Shown: positions 1 through 8,362 of the stretch, one piece after another
Layout of the letters: every line of letters begins with the position of its first letter
Position numbering within the stretch: the first letter of the stretch is position 1
Assembly: GCA_002070945.1 (NCBI GenBank)
Contig: MWEG01000023.1
Location: forward strand, 62,001 to 126,000
Length of the DNA: 64,000 bases
Direction: 5' to 3'
Source of the DNA: Lentisphaerae bacterium ADurb.Bin082
GTDB taxonomy: Bacteria > Verrucomicrobiota > Lentisphaeria > Oligosphaerales > Oligosphaeraceae
The notes under the pieces: generated by a model
What the model was told of the DNA's origin: nothing
What the model saw: only the letters and a program-made list of their open reading frames with translations
Databases searched by the model: none
Translations under genes and position numbers: made by a program

Positions 1-1314
1 TTGGTTGAGTATCTCGGCATTCGAGAGGACGTTGATCTCCTGTGCATCATCGGCGAGCTGCTGGCGCCTGCGGAAGAACCGCAGCCAGCGTTGACAGCGC
101 TCAAAGCCGCTCTGCGCAAAGCGTCTTTTCCCGTCCTGATGGCTCCGGCCCGCGGCACAGCCGGCGCCAGACTCTGCTTGGAGATGTTTGGGAAGGAAGC
201 ATTCCGCAACTTCAACGGATTCCGAGTCCAGGCCTGCGATTTTCCGCCCGAAAAGGAACTCACGCTGGGCAACCTGCAAGCCGCCCTTGACGCCGACGCC
301 GGCCCGGCGAACGCCGCCAAAAAGCGCGTCGTCATTTTGCCGACAGCGCAGCCAGGCGTTCTTTCGCCAGACGCCCTGTCGGCGCACAACATCGCCATCG
401 CCACCACCCGCTCGCCGGCGATGACTGGCGAACCACCACCAGCTGGAATCGAGGTGGTGGACGACTTTTCCGCAACGCCGTATTCCTTCACCTTGCTTTC
501 CTTGGCTGACAGCGACCAGGCGCCAACACGCGAAAACATCGCCCTGCGCCTGCCCCTGCCATTGCGCGACCTGCACACGCATTCGCATTTCGCCTATTGC
601 AACGACGACATGGACCTGGCTTGGGAATCACGCCTGATGGACGCCGTCAACCTTTCGGGCACAGCCATCACCGAACATTCCGGACATCTGGTCTTCAGCC
701 AGCAGCAATACTGGGGCAAACTCTGGTACCCGGGCGACTTAGCTCCAGCCCAGCAGCATAACCGAAAAGCGGCGTACCGCGACTTCCTCGCCCAAGCCGC
801 CAAACAAGACCAACGCTTCCAGCCCGGACTCGAAATCGACATTGACCTGACCGGCCGCATCATCGTGGACAAAGACCTGCTCGAAGCCACGCGCTTCCGC
901 ATCGGCGCCGTGCATTTCCTGTCCATGTCCAAGCCCGCTCCGGACACACCCGGCGCCGTCGAGGAATTCATGCGCCTGACCGAACGGCTCATCACCTCCG
1001 GCCTCATCCAGGCCCTGGCGCATCCGTTCCGGGTCTTCTCCTGGGACGGCGCCGGCGAGAAACCGACCAGGGTCTTCAACCGAGTCGTCAAGATGCTCAA
1101 ACAGCACAACGTTGCCGCCGAAATCAACTTCCATCACAACCGTCCCGACCCAGTCTTCACTCGCAAATGCCTAGACGCCGGCGTCAAAATCAGCCTGGGC
1201 AGCGACGCTCATTCGCTCTACGAACTCGGCGCCTTCCTGCCCCACCTCCACTTCCTGCGCGAAATCGGCTATGACGGCGACTGGAGAGACATCCTCATCA
1301 ACGCAGAACCGTGA
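1..1314 (+). CDS. PHP-domain metal-dependent phosphoesterase, C-terminal part
   Basis: The reading frame is open from the first base, so the gene very probably begins outside the window. The C-terminal half is a PHP (polymerase and histidinol phosphatase) domain with the expected metal ligands: DLHTHSHF near residue 190, ITEHSG near 220, GLEIDI near 277, VHFLS near 303, LAHPF near 340 and SDAHS near 405. Such domains hydrolyse phosphoesters. The N-terminal 170 residues look like a calcineurin-type metallophosphoesterase fold. IIGEL sits where GDL is expected, and PVLMAPARGT where PVYxVPGNHD is expected, so its catalytic residues appear lost. I see the motifs directly; the degenerate-domain reading is inference. 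The substrate is unknown. The next gene starts 33 bases downstream. Confidence 0.75.
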   Translation: MVEYLGIREDVDLLCIIGELLAPAEEPQPALTALKAALRKASFPVLMAPARGTAGARLCLEMFGKEAFRNFNGFRVQACDFPPEKELTLGNLQAALDADAGPANAAKKRVVILPTAQPGVLSPDALSAHNIAIATTRSPAMTGEPPPAGIEVVDDFSATPYSFTLLSLADSDQAPTRENIALRLPLPLRDLHTHSHFAYCNDDMDLAWESRLMDAVNLSGTAITEHSGHLVFSQQQYWGKLWYPGDLAPAQQHNRKAAYRDFLAQAAKQDQRFQPGLEIDIDLTGRIIVDKDLLEATRFRIGAVHFLSMSKPAPDTPGAVEEFMRLTERLITSGLIQALAHPFRVFSWDGAGEKPTRVFNRVVKMLKQHNVAAEINFHHNRPDPVFTRKCLDAGVKISLGSDAHSLYELGAFLPHLHFLREIGYDGDWRDILINAEP

Positions 1315-1347
1315 CAGATCGCCGATAAGTTGCCGCCAATCAACACC

Positions 1348-2388
1348 ATGAAGCAACTCCTCATCAAGCTCATTTATCCACTGCTGGACAAGCTGCCGGA
1401 AAATTGGGCCACGAACATCAAGATCATCGGCTGCGTACTCACGGGACGATGGCGGATGCAGCCATTCCTTCTTTTTGACTATAACAGCGTCAAAAATGAA
1501 TCCGAAGCGCTCGCCTTTTTTGCGGACATGGACGGCGAATCCCTGGCAGAAATCAGGCGCATCTACGCTAACGCTGACCTCTATGTCGCCGAGGGACGGC
1601 GTTCCTTCTTCTTCTACAACTGGGGCGCGGTCGAGCATCCCGCTGGGCGTCCCACCAAAAAAGAAACAGCAGCCGTACGCAAGGCTTTCTGCGCCGCTTA
1701 TCACCTGCCCTCGTGCTGTCGGCGTCTTGAGCCAGCTTCATTCTTTTTCCATCACGGCCTGAAAATGCTCCCAACAACGGTGCAAGCCTATCTTCGCGAC
1801 AAAGACGTGATTGATGCCGGCGCCTGCTGGGGCGATTCAACGCTGGTGTTCCGGGAATATTTACCGCGCCGAATCTATGCCTTTGAGCCATTGCCGAAAA
1901 CCGCCGCCATCATGGCCAACATCCTGGCCCGCAATAAAATCACGGCAGCGGAAGTCCAATTGGAACAACTCGGATTAGGCGAATCCACCGCGACCATGAT
2001 GATGTCAGAAGCAAGACAACTGAGCGCCAACCACGAATCCGCAGATGACATCGCAGTCCCGATGACGACGGTGGATGAGTATGCAACGAAAAATCACCTC
2101 CAGGTCGGGCTCATCAAAGCCGACGTGGAAGGCATGGCACTGGACCTGGTCAAAGGCGCAGCCGGCACGATCCTCCGCGACCGCCCGATCCTGAGCATCG
2201 CCATCTATCACAGCGCCGAAGAGTTTTTTGGCGTTTACGAATATCTCCGCAGCCTTGACGCCAATTACCGATTTCTGATTCGCGCCCTGAGCGACTCTGT
2301 TCTATGTGAAGGCGAAACTGTGCTCCTTGCTTATCCGGCCGAGCTGGCGCCGGCGGAAAAGAAGGCGTCTGCTACAGCTCCTTGCTGA
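1348..2388 (+). CDS. FkbM-family SAM-dependent methyltransferase, copy 1
   Basis: This 346-residue protein belongs to the FkbM methyltransferases, which usually O-methylate sugars or secondary metabolites. The SAM-binding core is visible as [15 protein letters not shown] near residue 155, followed by [25 protein letters not shown] and the tail [14 protein letters not shown] are also family features. I chose the ATG at 1348 over the TTG at 1330 because the second copy begins at the same residue ([16 protein letters not shown]). The protein is near-identical to the copy at 2992-4059, except for a shorter, divergent stretch after LGLGES. It is probably a functional duplicate, since no stop or frameshift is seen. 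The acceptor substrate cannot be told from sequence. Confidence 0.85.
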   Translation: MKQLLIKLIYPLLDKLPENWATNIKIIGCVLTGRWRMQPFLLFDYNSVKNESEALAFFADMDGESLAEIRRIYANADLYVAEGRRSFFFYNWGAVEHPAGRPTKKETAAVRKAFCAAYHLPSCCRRLEPASFFFHHGLKMLPTTVQAYLRDKDVIDAGACWGDSTLVFREYLPRRIYAFEPLPKTAAIMANILARNKITAAEVQLEQLGLGESTATMMMSEARQLSANHESADDIAVPMTTVDEYATKNHLQVGLIKADVEGMALDLVKGAAGTILRDRPILSIAIYHSAEEFFGVYEYLRSLDANYRFLIRALSDSVLCEGETVLLAYPAELAPAEKKASATAPC

Positions 2389-2478
2389 TGCGCATGGAGC
2401 AAAAGTCAGGGCCGCATATCGTGCAGTGCTGGGCGCGTTCGTCGTGGTCAGCCGCCTTGCCTGACTCCGCCAGCGCCT
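2372..2478 (-). pseudogene. Duplicated 3' remnant of thiC
   Basis: Read on the minus strand, this 107-base stretch encodes the last 35 or so residues of ThiC, ending in SMRISKEL and a stop. It still has the CTICGPDFC iron-sulfur motif. It matches the intact thiC end at 4043-4150 with scattered substitutions and stops matching at about 2478. It lies at the tail of FkbM copy 1 exactly as the intact thiC end lies at the tail of copy 2. The two were therefore duplicated together. There is no upstream thiC sequence, so this fragment cannot make an enzyme. Confidence 0.88.
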
Positions 2479-2991
2479 ACGACGCAAAGGGGCATAACTG
2501 TAAGCATGATAGATTTTTGCGGCTGAAGGCCTGTGGAGGACACGTGTCTTCGCTCTTCTGTCCACTAAAGTCCACTTCCGTCCACGTCCATTCTCCACTA
2601 ATGTCCACTTCTGTCCACAGTCCATCGTCTACTGATGTCCATAAAAGTCCACTAAAATCCATTGTCCACTGTCCACTAAAGTGCCTTAGCCTGGGTGCCT
2701 GGCTCTGAAGCTCGCCGGTGCCCCAGTATCAATCAGTGACCGATTACGTTCGACATATATTTTTTCGTTGACCCGGGTTGCATTTCCTGGGTTCAGTACT
2801 AACATTAACTGTTGCATAATGGCTCCTTTTTTTGGCTTGTTTCTTGGGCGAAACTGCCAATAAAGTGCCACTGTCTTTTTCACAAGCCAAATTTCAATTA
2901 ATATATTTTTTGCCGAACCTAAGCTATTTCCCAGCAATCAGATAAAAAAACAAAGCTTGTTTTCGCGAACCTGGAGTTCAGTTGTCTGACC
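2479..2991. repeat. Intergenic stretch with degenerate GTCCAC repeats
   Basis: Between the thiC remnant and FkbM copy 2 there is no convincing gene. Bases 2557-2683 hold about ten loosely spaced GTCCACT or GTCCACA words (TGTCCACTAAAGTCCACTT and variants), a family seen again at 25433, 43111 and 46969. Bases 2700-2991 become AT-rich and nothing further was recognised there. Confidence 0.7.
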
Positions 2992-4059
2992 ATGAAGCAA
3001 CTCATCATCAAGCTCATTTATCCGCTACTGGACAAGCTGCCTGAAAAGTGGGCCACGAACATCAAGATCATCGGCTGCGTGCTCACAGGGTACTGGCGGA
3101 TGGACCCATTTCTTCATTTTGACCATCGCGGCGTCAAAAGTGAAGCCGAGGCACTCGCCTTTTTTGCGGACATGGACGACGAATCCCTGGCAGAAATCAA
3201 GCGTATCTACGCTCACGCTGACCTCTATATCGCCGAGGAACGGCGTTCCTTCTTCTTCTACAACTGGGGCGCTGTCAAGCCTCCAGCCTGGTGTCCCACC
3301 AAAAAAGAAACGGCAGCCGCCCGCAAGGCTTTCTGCGCCACTTATCATCTGCCTTCCTGCTGCCGGCGCCTGGGGACGGAGTCGTTCTTTTTCCATCATG
3401 GCCTGAAAATGCTTCCAGCTACGGTGCCAGCCTACCTTCGTGACAGAGACATCATTGATGCCGGAGCATGCTGGGGTGACTCTACCTTGGTATTCCGGGA
3501 ATACTCGCCGCGCCGGGTCTGCGCCTTTGAGCCATCGCCAAAAAACGCCGCCATCATGGCGAAGATTCTGGCTCGCAATAAAATCACAGCGGCGGAAGTC
3601 CAATTGGAACAACTCGGCTTAGGCGAATCCGCCGCGACCATGACGCTGTCCGGGGTAGGCCCCTCAGCCAATCTGTCTGCGGCAGGACAGCAAAGCGCCT
3701 GCCATAATGCCGCAGATAACCTCTGCGTCAAGATCACGACGGTGGATGAGTACGCAAAGCAAAATCGCCTCCAGGTCGGTCTCATCAAAGCCGACGTGGA
3801 AGGCATGGCACTGGACCTGATTAAAGGCGCAGTAGGCACGATCCGCCGCGACCGCCCGGTCCTGAGCATCTCCATCTATCACAGTGCCGAAGAGTTTTTT
3901 GGCGTTTACGAATATCTCCGCAGCCTTGACGCCAATTACCGATTTCTGATTCGCTCGCTGAGCGACTCGGTTCTGCGTTATAGCGAGACTGCGCTCCTTG
4001 CTTATCCGGCCGAGCTGGCGCCGGCGGAAAAGAAGGCGTCTGCTACAGCTCCTTGCTGA
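2992..4059 (+). CDS. FkbM-family SAM-dependent methyltransferase, copy 2
   Basis: This 355-residue paralogue of the gene at 1348 has the same landmarks: [15 protein letters not shown] near residue 155, [25 protein letters not shown] and [12 protein letters not shown]. It carries about nine extra residues after [10 protein letters not shown] (a Ser/Ala/Gln-rich loop), so the copies have begun to diverge in that loop. The gene ends inside the convergent thiC gene: its TGA at 4057-4059 overlaps the last 17 bases of thiC. Because thiC is intact here, this is likely the ancestral arrangement and copy 1 the derived one. The start codon follows ACCTGGAG at a rather long spacing. The substrate is unknown; the glycosyltransferases beyond thiC make a surface glycan plausible but unproven. 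Confidence 0.86.
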   Translation: MKQLIIKLIYPLLDKLPEKWATNIKIIGCVLTGYWRMDPFLHFDHRGVKSEAEALAFFADMDDESLAEIKRIYAHADLYIAEERRSFFFYNWGAVKPPAWCPTKKETAAARKAFCATYHLPSCCRRLGTESFFFHHGLKMLPATVPAYLRDRDIIDAGACWGDSTLVFREYSPRRVCAFEPSPKNAAIMAKILARNKITAAEVQLEQLGLGESAATMTLSGVGPSANLSAAGQQSACHNAADNLCVKITTVDEYAKQNRLQVGLIKADVEGMALDLIKGAVGTIRRDRPVLSISIYHSAEEFFGVYEYLRSLDANYRFLIRSLSDSVLRYSETALLAYPAELAPAEKKASATAPC

Positions 4060-5347
4060 TGCGCATGGAGCAGAAGTCGGGGCCGCACATCGTGCAGTAC
4101 TGGGCGCGTTCGTCGTGATCGGCCGGCTTGCCTGACTCTGCCAGCGCCTCGGCGCGGAGGGAGCGGGCGCGCTCCGGGTCCAAGGCCAGCTCGAACTGGC
4201 GTTCCCAGTCAAAGTCGGCCCGGGCCCGGCTGATCGCGTCGTCGCGGTCGCGGGCATGCGGCCGCCCCAGGGCCACATCAGCCGCGTGAGCCGCGATCTT
4301 GTAGGCGATCACGCCATTGCGGACGTCCTCGGCATTAGGCAGGCCAAGGTGCTCCTTGGGGGTGACATAACAGAGCATGGACGCGCCATGGAAAGCGCCC
4401 ATAGTAGCGCCAATGGCAGAGGTGATGTGGTCATAGCCGGGAGCGCAGTCGACCACCACCGGTCCGAGAATATAGAACGGCGCGTCATCGCAAAGCTCGA
4501 TTTCGCGCTTCATGTTCATTTCGATTTGATTGAAGGGGATATGTCCGGGGCCTTCGACCATGGCCTGGACGCCGGCCGCACGGCATCGGCGGACCAGTTC
4601 GCCCAGGGTTTTCAACTCAGCGAACTGGGCGTCGTCGCTGGCGTCGGCCAGGCATCCGGGCCGCATGCCGTCGCCTAGCGACAGAGTGACATCGTGCTGC
4701 TGGCAGATATCCAGAATCTCGTCAAAGCGAGTGTAGTACGGATTTTCGCGGTTGTTCTGACGCATCCAGCGAGCTAAGATAGAGCCGCCGCGGCTGACAA
4801 TGCGAAGCAGGCGCTTCTTAGCCAGATCGATGTGGTCATACAGGATTCCGGCGTGAATAGTCATGTAGTCAACGCCTTGCTCCGCCTGTTCTCGGATGAC
4901 CTCAAGGATGAGCTTCTCGTCCAATTCGTCCGCACCGCCAGCGCGCGCCAGGGTCTCATAGACTGGCACCGTGCCGATCGGCGCCGGGCTGTTCTGGACG
5001 ATTTTCTGGCGGATGCCGGCGATATTGCTGCCGGTACTCAAATCCATGACCGTGTCAGCCCCGTAGCGCAAGGCGTGCTGCAATTTTTCCAACTCTTGAC
5101 GCGGGCAGCTCGACAGGGACGAATTGCCGATATTGGCATTGATCTTCGTACGCAAAAGCCGCCCGATGCCTATGGGCCGCAAATGGCGGTGGTTGACATT
5201 GGCGGGAATGACGATGGTTCCGGCCGCGACTCCGGCCCGAATTTCTTCCGGCTGGCGATATTCGCTGGCAGCGACCTGGGCTATCGCCGGCGTGATCTCG
5301 CCAGCAGCAGCGCACTGCATCTGGGTAACAAGCTTCTCTGATGACAT
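4043..5347 (-). CDS. thiC: Phosphomethylpyrimidine synthase ThiC
   Basis: ThiC is a radical-SAM enzyme that rearranges aminoimidazole ribotide into hydroxymethylpyrimidine phosphate for thiamine synthesis in the cytosol. Conserved stretches include [73 protein letters not shown] and SAIGA. The C-terminal cluster motif is [14 protein letters not shown] (C-x2-C-x4-C). At 434 residues it is the short form common in anaerobes, lacking the N-terminal extension of the E. coli enzyme. The start at 5347 (MSSEKLVTQ) is preceded by GGAGGAG at good spacing; a longer frame to 5458 would run through the leader hairpin. The stop overlaps the convergent FkbM gene by 17 bases. thiE lies three genes upstream on the same strand. 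Confidence 0.96.
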   Translation of the reverse strand: MSSEKLVTQMQCAAAGEITPAIAQVAASEYRQPEEIRAGVAAGTIVIPANVNHRHLRPIGIGRLLRTKINANIGNSSLSSCPRQELEKLQHALRYGADTVMDLSTGSNIAGIRQKIVQNSPAPIGTVPVYETLARAGGADELDEKLILEVIREQAEQGVDYMTIHAGILYDHIDLAKKRLLRIVSRGGSILARWMRQNNRENPYYTRFDEILDICQQHDVTLSLGDGMRPGCLADASDDAQFAELKTLGELVRRCRAAGVQAMVEGPGHIPFNQIEMNMKREIELCDDAPFYILGPVVVDCAPGYDHITSAIGATMGAFHGASMLCYVTPKEHLGLPNAEDVRNGVIAYKIAAHAADVALGRPHARDRDDAISRARADFDWERQFELALDPERARSLRAEALAESGKPADHDERAQYCTMCGPDFCSMRISKEL

Positions 5348-5411
5348 GAAAAATGCGCTCCTCCATTGAACAAAAATCCCTGCAAAAACAACGACAAAGA
5401 CATAATGTAAC

Positions 5412-5463
5412 CGCGATTGCCCGGTAAAAAAACGCGATGGGGGCAAAGACTGAGGCAATCGCG
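5412..5463 (-). promoter_or_regulatory. Inverted repeat in the thiC leader
   Basis: A perfect 10-base inverted repeat, CGCGATTGCC at 5412-5421 and GGCAATCGCG at 5454-5463, lies 65-116 bases upstream of the thiC start. The RNA could form a stable hairpin in the 5' leader. I do not see the CTGAGA and ACCTGAT boxes of a TPP riboswitch between 5348 and 5567. The structure may be a different attenuator, an operator, or a terminator for the upstream glycosyltransferase gene (although no clear T-run follows). Function is inferred only from position. Confidence 0.45.
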
Positions 5464-5567
5464 ATAATCACCGTGAAAAGCGCTTCGCCCTCACATTCCG
5501 CCTTCGTTTTTTTCTTTCCCGAGGAGTTTGGCGTCTGGGTCTGTTTACCTATGCGGAAATAGCAGCT

Positions 5568-6527
5568 TTATCCGGCTCTGCTTCGCCCCCCGCTCCTGGC
5601 TGGGCGCTTGCGCCATCCTCTCAGCATGTCCAAAAGGCGAATCAGAGCCAGGCGAACAACGCCGGAGACATCAAAAAGCAAAAGACGACAGGCGCCCATG
5701 CCGCGGTAATCACGATAATAGTGCCGGAGGCTTTGCTGATCATGTCGAGCGAATGACGACGCGGTAAGGAATTTCTCCGTCGTTTTCCCGGCATAGTGGG
5801 TTATGCTCACCTCGGGAACGAAATACTCACATCGGCCTATGCGTCGGAACCGTTCAGCCAGAATAGCTTCTTCCCAGTAAAGGAACGTCGCCGGATCGAA
5901 CATGCCGACCTGGCGGAAATCATCGGCCTTGGCGATGAAGAAGCACCCCCGCAGCCAGTAACAGGCGCCGTTGTACGTACTGCCTGCCGGCAAAATGCAC
6001 CCTTGTTCGCGGCTGCCAAAGCGATTAAGGATGGGAAAAAAGGCATTATAGGCCATGGCCCGCACCAGTGGCAATGGCCTCAGCACCTGACACTCCTCGC
6101 TGCCATCAAGGCGCATAATCCGCGGGCCGACCGCCGCAGCATCGGGCATTTCCTCCAGTCGTCGCACCAGCACGTCAATGGCGTCAGGATTAACCAGCTC
6201 GACATCGTTATTGGAAAACAGCAGCCACTTCAGGCCAGGGCAGATTTCAAACAGGAATTCGGCGCCGCGATTATTGCCGCGGGCATAGCCGAGATTTTCC
6301 TGGACGTGAAGCAGATACAGAGAGCTTGGCGTCAGCCTGCTGCTCTGGTTGTCCTCCGTGACCAACGCAGCACCGCAAGCCGCTGCCAAGGCGGCGGCAG
6401 TGTCGACATCATTGCCCAAGTCGACGATGACGGCACGGTAAGGAATGCCGACCTTGGGTAGTACTTGTTTGACAAAGGCGACCGTGTCATCAAAAGACTT
6501 GTAGGTCACCACGACAATTCCGAGCAT
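5568..6527 (-). CDS. Glycosyltransferase family 2
   Basis: This 319-residue GT-A type glycosyltransferase probably transfers a sugar to a surface glycan at the cytoplasmic face of the membrane. It opens with IVVVTYKSFDDTVAFVKQ, a typical nucleotide-sugar binding strand. It continues with NLGYARGNNRGAEF near residue 95 and the metal-binding SNNDVEL near residue 130, a pattern of the rhamnosyltransferase-like GT2 proteins. The GxFDxxxFLYWEEAxLAER acceptor motif is present near residue 215. The last 30 residues are very Arg-rich. It is 31 bases downstream of a second glycosyltransferase and probably co-transcribed with it and thiE. Donor and acceptor cannot be told from sequence. Confidence 0.88.
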   Translation of the reverse strand: MLGIVVVTYKSFDDTVAFVKQVLPKVGIPYRAVIVDLGNDVDTAAALAAACGAALVTEDNQSSRLTPSSLYLLHVQENLGYARGNNRGAEFLFEICPGLKWLLFSNNDVELVNPDAIDVLVRRLEEMPDAAAVGPRIMRLDGSEECQVLRPLPLVRAMAYNAFFPILNRFGSREQGCILPAGSTYNGACYWLRGCFFIAKADDFRQVGMFDPATFLYWEEAILAERFRRIGRCEYFVPEVSITHYAGKTTEKFLTASSFARHDQQSLRHYYRDYRGMGACRLLLFDVSGVVRLALIRLLDMLRGWRKRPARSGGRSRAG

Positions 6528-6558
6528 AAGCCCCTATCCCCCAGTTCATTGCTGTGTA

Positions 6559-7533
6559 TCATCGCAGACGGTTGCGGAGTTGCCAAAGCCACTTAGGCGC
6601 CCACCTCCTGGCGAGCCGGCTCAGCCAGCGTCGCAAAAGACAGGGTGGCTGCGGGAAAATCTCCCTGACAATTTTTCGGTCATGTTCAGAATGACTCATA
6701 ATATAGGGAGGATGTCGCAAAGGAAAAGACATACTTTCGGCAACAAGCCGGCGACGACCAATCTCAGACTGGACCGTATGGGTTGCCTCTCCCGTGACGC
6801 CGAGGTTTTCCACCAGGTTGACGGACGGCACAATGCTCAACCTCGAATTAACCTGGCAGGCGAAGGCCAGCTGATAATCCCAGGTATTGTAGTCACCGAG
6901 CTCAAGCAGGCCGTTAAGCGAAGTGGTCAAAACCCAGCGCTCCCGCTCACCCTGACAGCAGAACAGCTCGTTATTGGCCAGCAGTTCCGGAAACAGCTTC
7001 ACATCAAGATCAAAGTCCCTCCATACCCGCCGCCAACTTGCCCATCCCCACAACCCATAGTCAACCCTGGAAAAATAATAGCTGTGACGAGTGCGAATTG
7101 ACCCGGAGAGAAAATTCAAAGCCGAGATGACGCCAATGCGCTCATCATTGCGAAAACGCTCCAGGAGTTCCGCCGCATAAAGGAAAAAAGACCTGTCAAC
7201 AAGACAGTCGTCTTCCAGGATGACGCCGAGTTCCTCCTGAGAAAAAAACCAGCTGATAGCACTGCTGACGGCCTTGCCGCACCCGAGGTTTTGTTCGCGG
7301 AACAGCGTCTCGACCTGGCATTCCCAGTCAATATGCTTGAGAATGTAATCCCGAACCGCCGCACATCGCTCGGCCTCGCCCTTGCGGTCGGCGCGCGGCC
7401 CATCCGCCGCCACATAAAGGCGCTGCGGCCGAACCTCGCGGATACGCTGAAAAACCTGCTGCAAGCATTCCAGGCGATTGAAAACAATAAGCAATATCGG
7501 AATTGGGTATAGACTGGCTTCAGACATCGACAT
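6559..7533 (-). CDS. GT-A fold glycosyltransferase-like protein
   Basis: This 324-residue protein has a GT-A nucleotide-diphospho-sugar transferase fold. PIPILLIVFNRLECLQQVF opens the domain and AADGPR follows near residue 42. NLGCGKAVSSAISWFF is near 92, and the DxD-like GVILEDDCL is near 112. YGLWGWASWRRVW and NTWDYQLAF are typical of a poorly characterised branch of glycosyltransferases in polysaccharide clusters. It sits 17 bases after thiE and 31 bases before another glycosyltransferase, all on the minus strand. The basic C-terminus (RRWLSRLARRWAPKWLW) may associate with the membrane, which is inference. Initiation may be at the second Met of MSMSEAS. Confidence 0.8.
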   Translation of the reverse strand: MSMSEASLYPIPILLIVFNRLECLQQVFQRIREVRPQRLYVAADGPRADRKGEAERCAAVRDYILKHIDWECQVETLFREQNLGCGKAVSSAISWFFSQEELGVILEDDCLVDRSFFLYAAELLERFRNDERIGVISALNFLSGSIRTRHSYYFSRVDYGLWGWASWRRVWRDFDLDVKLFPELLANNELFCCQGERERWVLTTSLNGLLELGDYNTWDYQLAFACQVNSRLSIVPSVNLVENLGVTGEATHTVQSEIGRRRLVAESMSFPLRHPPYIMSHSEHDRKIVREIFPQPPCLLRRWLSRLARRWAPKWLWQLRNRLR

Positions 7534-7550
7534 TTACCCTGTCGAAAAAA

Positions 7551-8180
7551 TCATTTTCCCAAGTGAGCATCAATTTTCTCCCGCAACTCACGGGCGGCGG
7601 CTTCCGGGTCTGGGGCAGACATGATAGCGGAGACGACTGCGACGCCGTCAACCCCGCAGCGCATGGGCAGCGCCAGGTTGCTGGCATTGATGCCGCCGAT
7701 AGCGACGATTGGGATGCGCACGGTCTGCTTGATGCGCCGCAACTCGTCAGCGCTCACGGGTTTGGCGTCGCTCTTGGTGCCGGTCGGAAACATGGCGCCG
7801 ACGCCGAGGCAGTCAGCGCCATCGCGCTCAGCCTGAACCGCCTGTTCAACGGTCTGGGCAGAAACGCCGAGTTTCATGGCCGGAGGCATCAAACGCCTGG
7901 CCACCGCCGCCGGCAAATCGCTTTGGCCGATATGCAGACCATCCGCCTCGACCGCCAAGGCGATGTCAAGACGGTCGTTGATCCAGAGCGGCACGCCATG
8001 ACTATGCGACAACTCGCGCACCTGGATAGCTAAATCAAAAAACTCGCGCGAACTGGCTTCTTTTTCGCGCAACTGAATCATGGTGACCCCGCCACGCAAG
8101 GCAGCGTCCAGGACAGTCAGAAAATCGCGGCCAGCCAAATGCGACCGGTCAGTGACAAGGTATAAACGCATATCTAACAT
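7551..8180 (-). CDS. thiE: Thiamine-phosphate synthase ThiE
   Basis: ThiE joins hydroxymethylpyrimidine diphosphate to thiazole phosphate, giving thiamine phosphate in the cytosol. The 209-residue TIM barrel shows MRLYLVTDR at the start, MIQLREKEASSREF, LWINDRLDIALAVEADGLHIGQSDLP, LGVSAQTVEQA, DCLGVGAMFPTGTKSDA and IPIVAIGGINASN. All are expected for the family. Translation could begin at MLDMRLY or three residues later at MRLY; neither has a strong ribosome site. It heads a minus-strand run with two glycosyltransferases and then thiC. No thiD, thiG or thiL is in the window. Confidence 0.95.
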   Translation of the reverse strand: MLDMRLYLVTDRSHLAGRDFLTVLDAALRGGVTMIQLREKEASSREFFDLAIQVRELSHSHGVPLWINDRLDIALAVEADGLHIGQSDLPAAVARRLMPPAMKLGVSAQTVEQAVQAERDGADCLGVGAMFPTGTKSDAKPVSADELRRIKQTVRIPIVAIGGINASNLALPMRCGVDGVAVVSAIMSAPDPEAAARELREKIDAHLGK

Positions 8181-8198
8181 GATCAGAAATACCTATCT

Positions 8199-8345
8199 TT
8201 AGGGGCAAGGGGCTGAATGCTGAATGCTGAATGCTAAATGCTGAATGCTGAATGTTGAATGCTGAATGTTGAATGTTGAATGCAGAGGCGCATTTCATAA
8301 TTCATAATTCATAATTCATAATTCATAATTCGTTAGGGGCGAAGG
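8199..8345. repeat. Composite repeat: (TGAATGC)n then (ATTCATA)n, copy 1
   Basis: The spacer between mutS and thiE is filled by ten or so heptamers of TGAATGC/TGAATGT (8213-8283), then GCGCATTTC, then about six ATTCATA heptamers (8291-8333). The block is bounded by TTAGGGGCAAGGG on one side and TTAGGGGCGAAGGG on the other. TGAATG in the first half pairs with CATTCA-like words in the second, so the transcript could fold on itself. The same design occurs at 12748 and 45175. Confidence 0.9.
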
Positions 8346-8362
8346 GCGTTTGCCGCCGCCGT

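Noticed and set aside
2302-2708. Small open frames in the FkbM/thiC-remnant spacer
   Set aside because: They run through simple repeats and the thiC remnant, lack ribosome sites and have low-complexity products.
5348-5458. Longer ThiC start at 5458
   Set aside because: It adds 37 untypical residues through the leader hairpin, while the start at 5347 has an excellent ribosome site.
5348-5567. TPP riboswitch upstream of thiC
   Set aside because: The conserved CTGAGA and ACCTGAT boxes are not visible; only an unrelated inverted repeat is seen.
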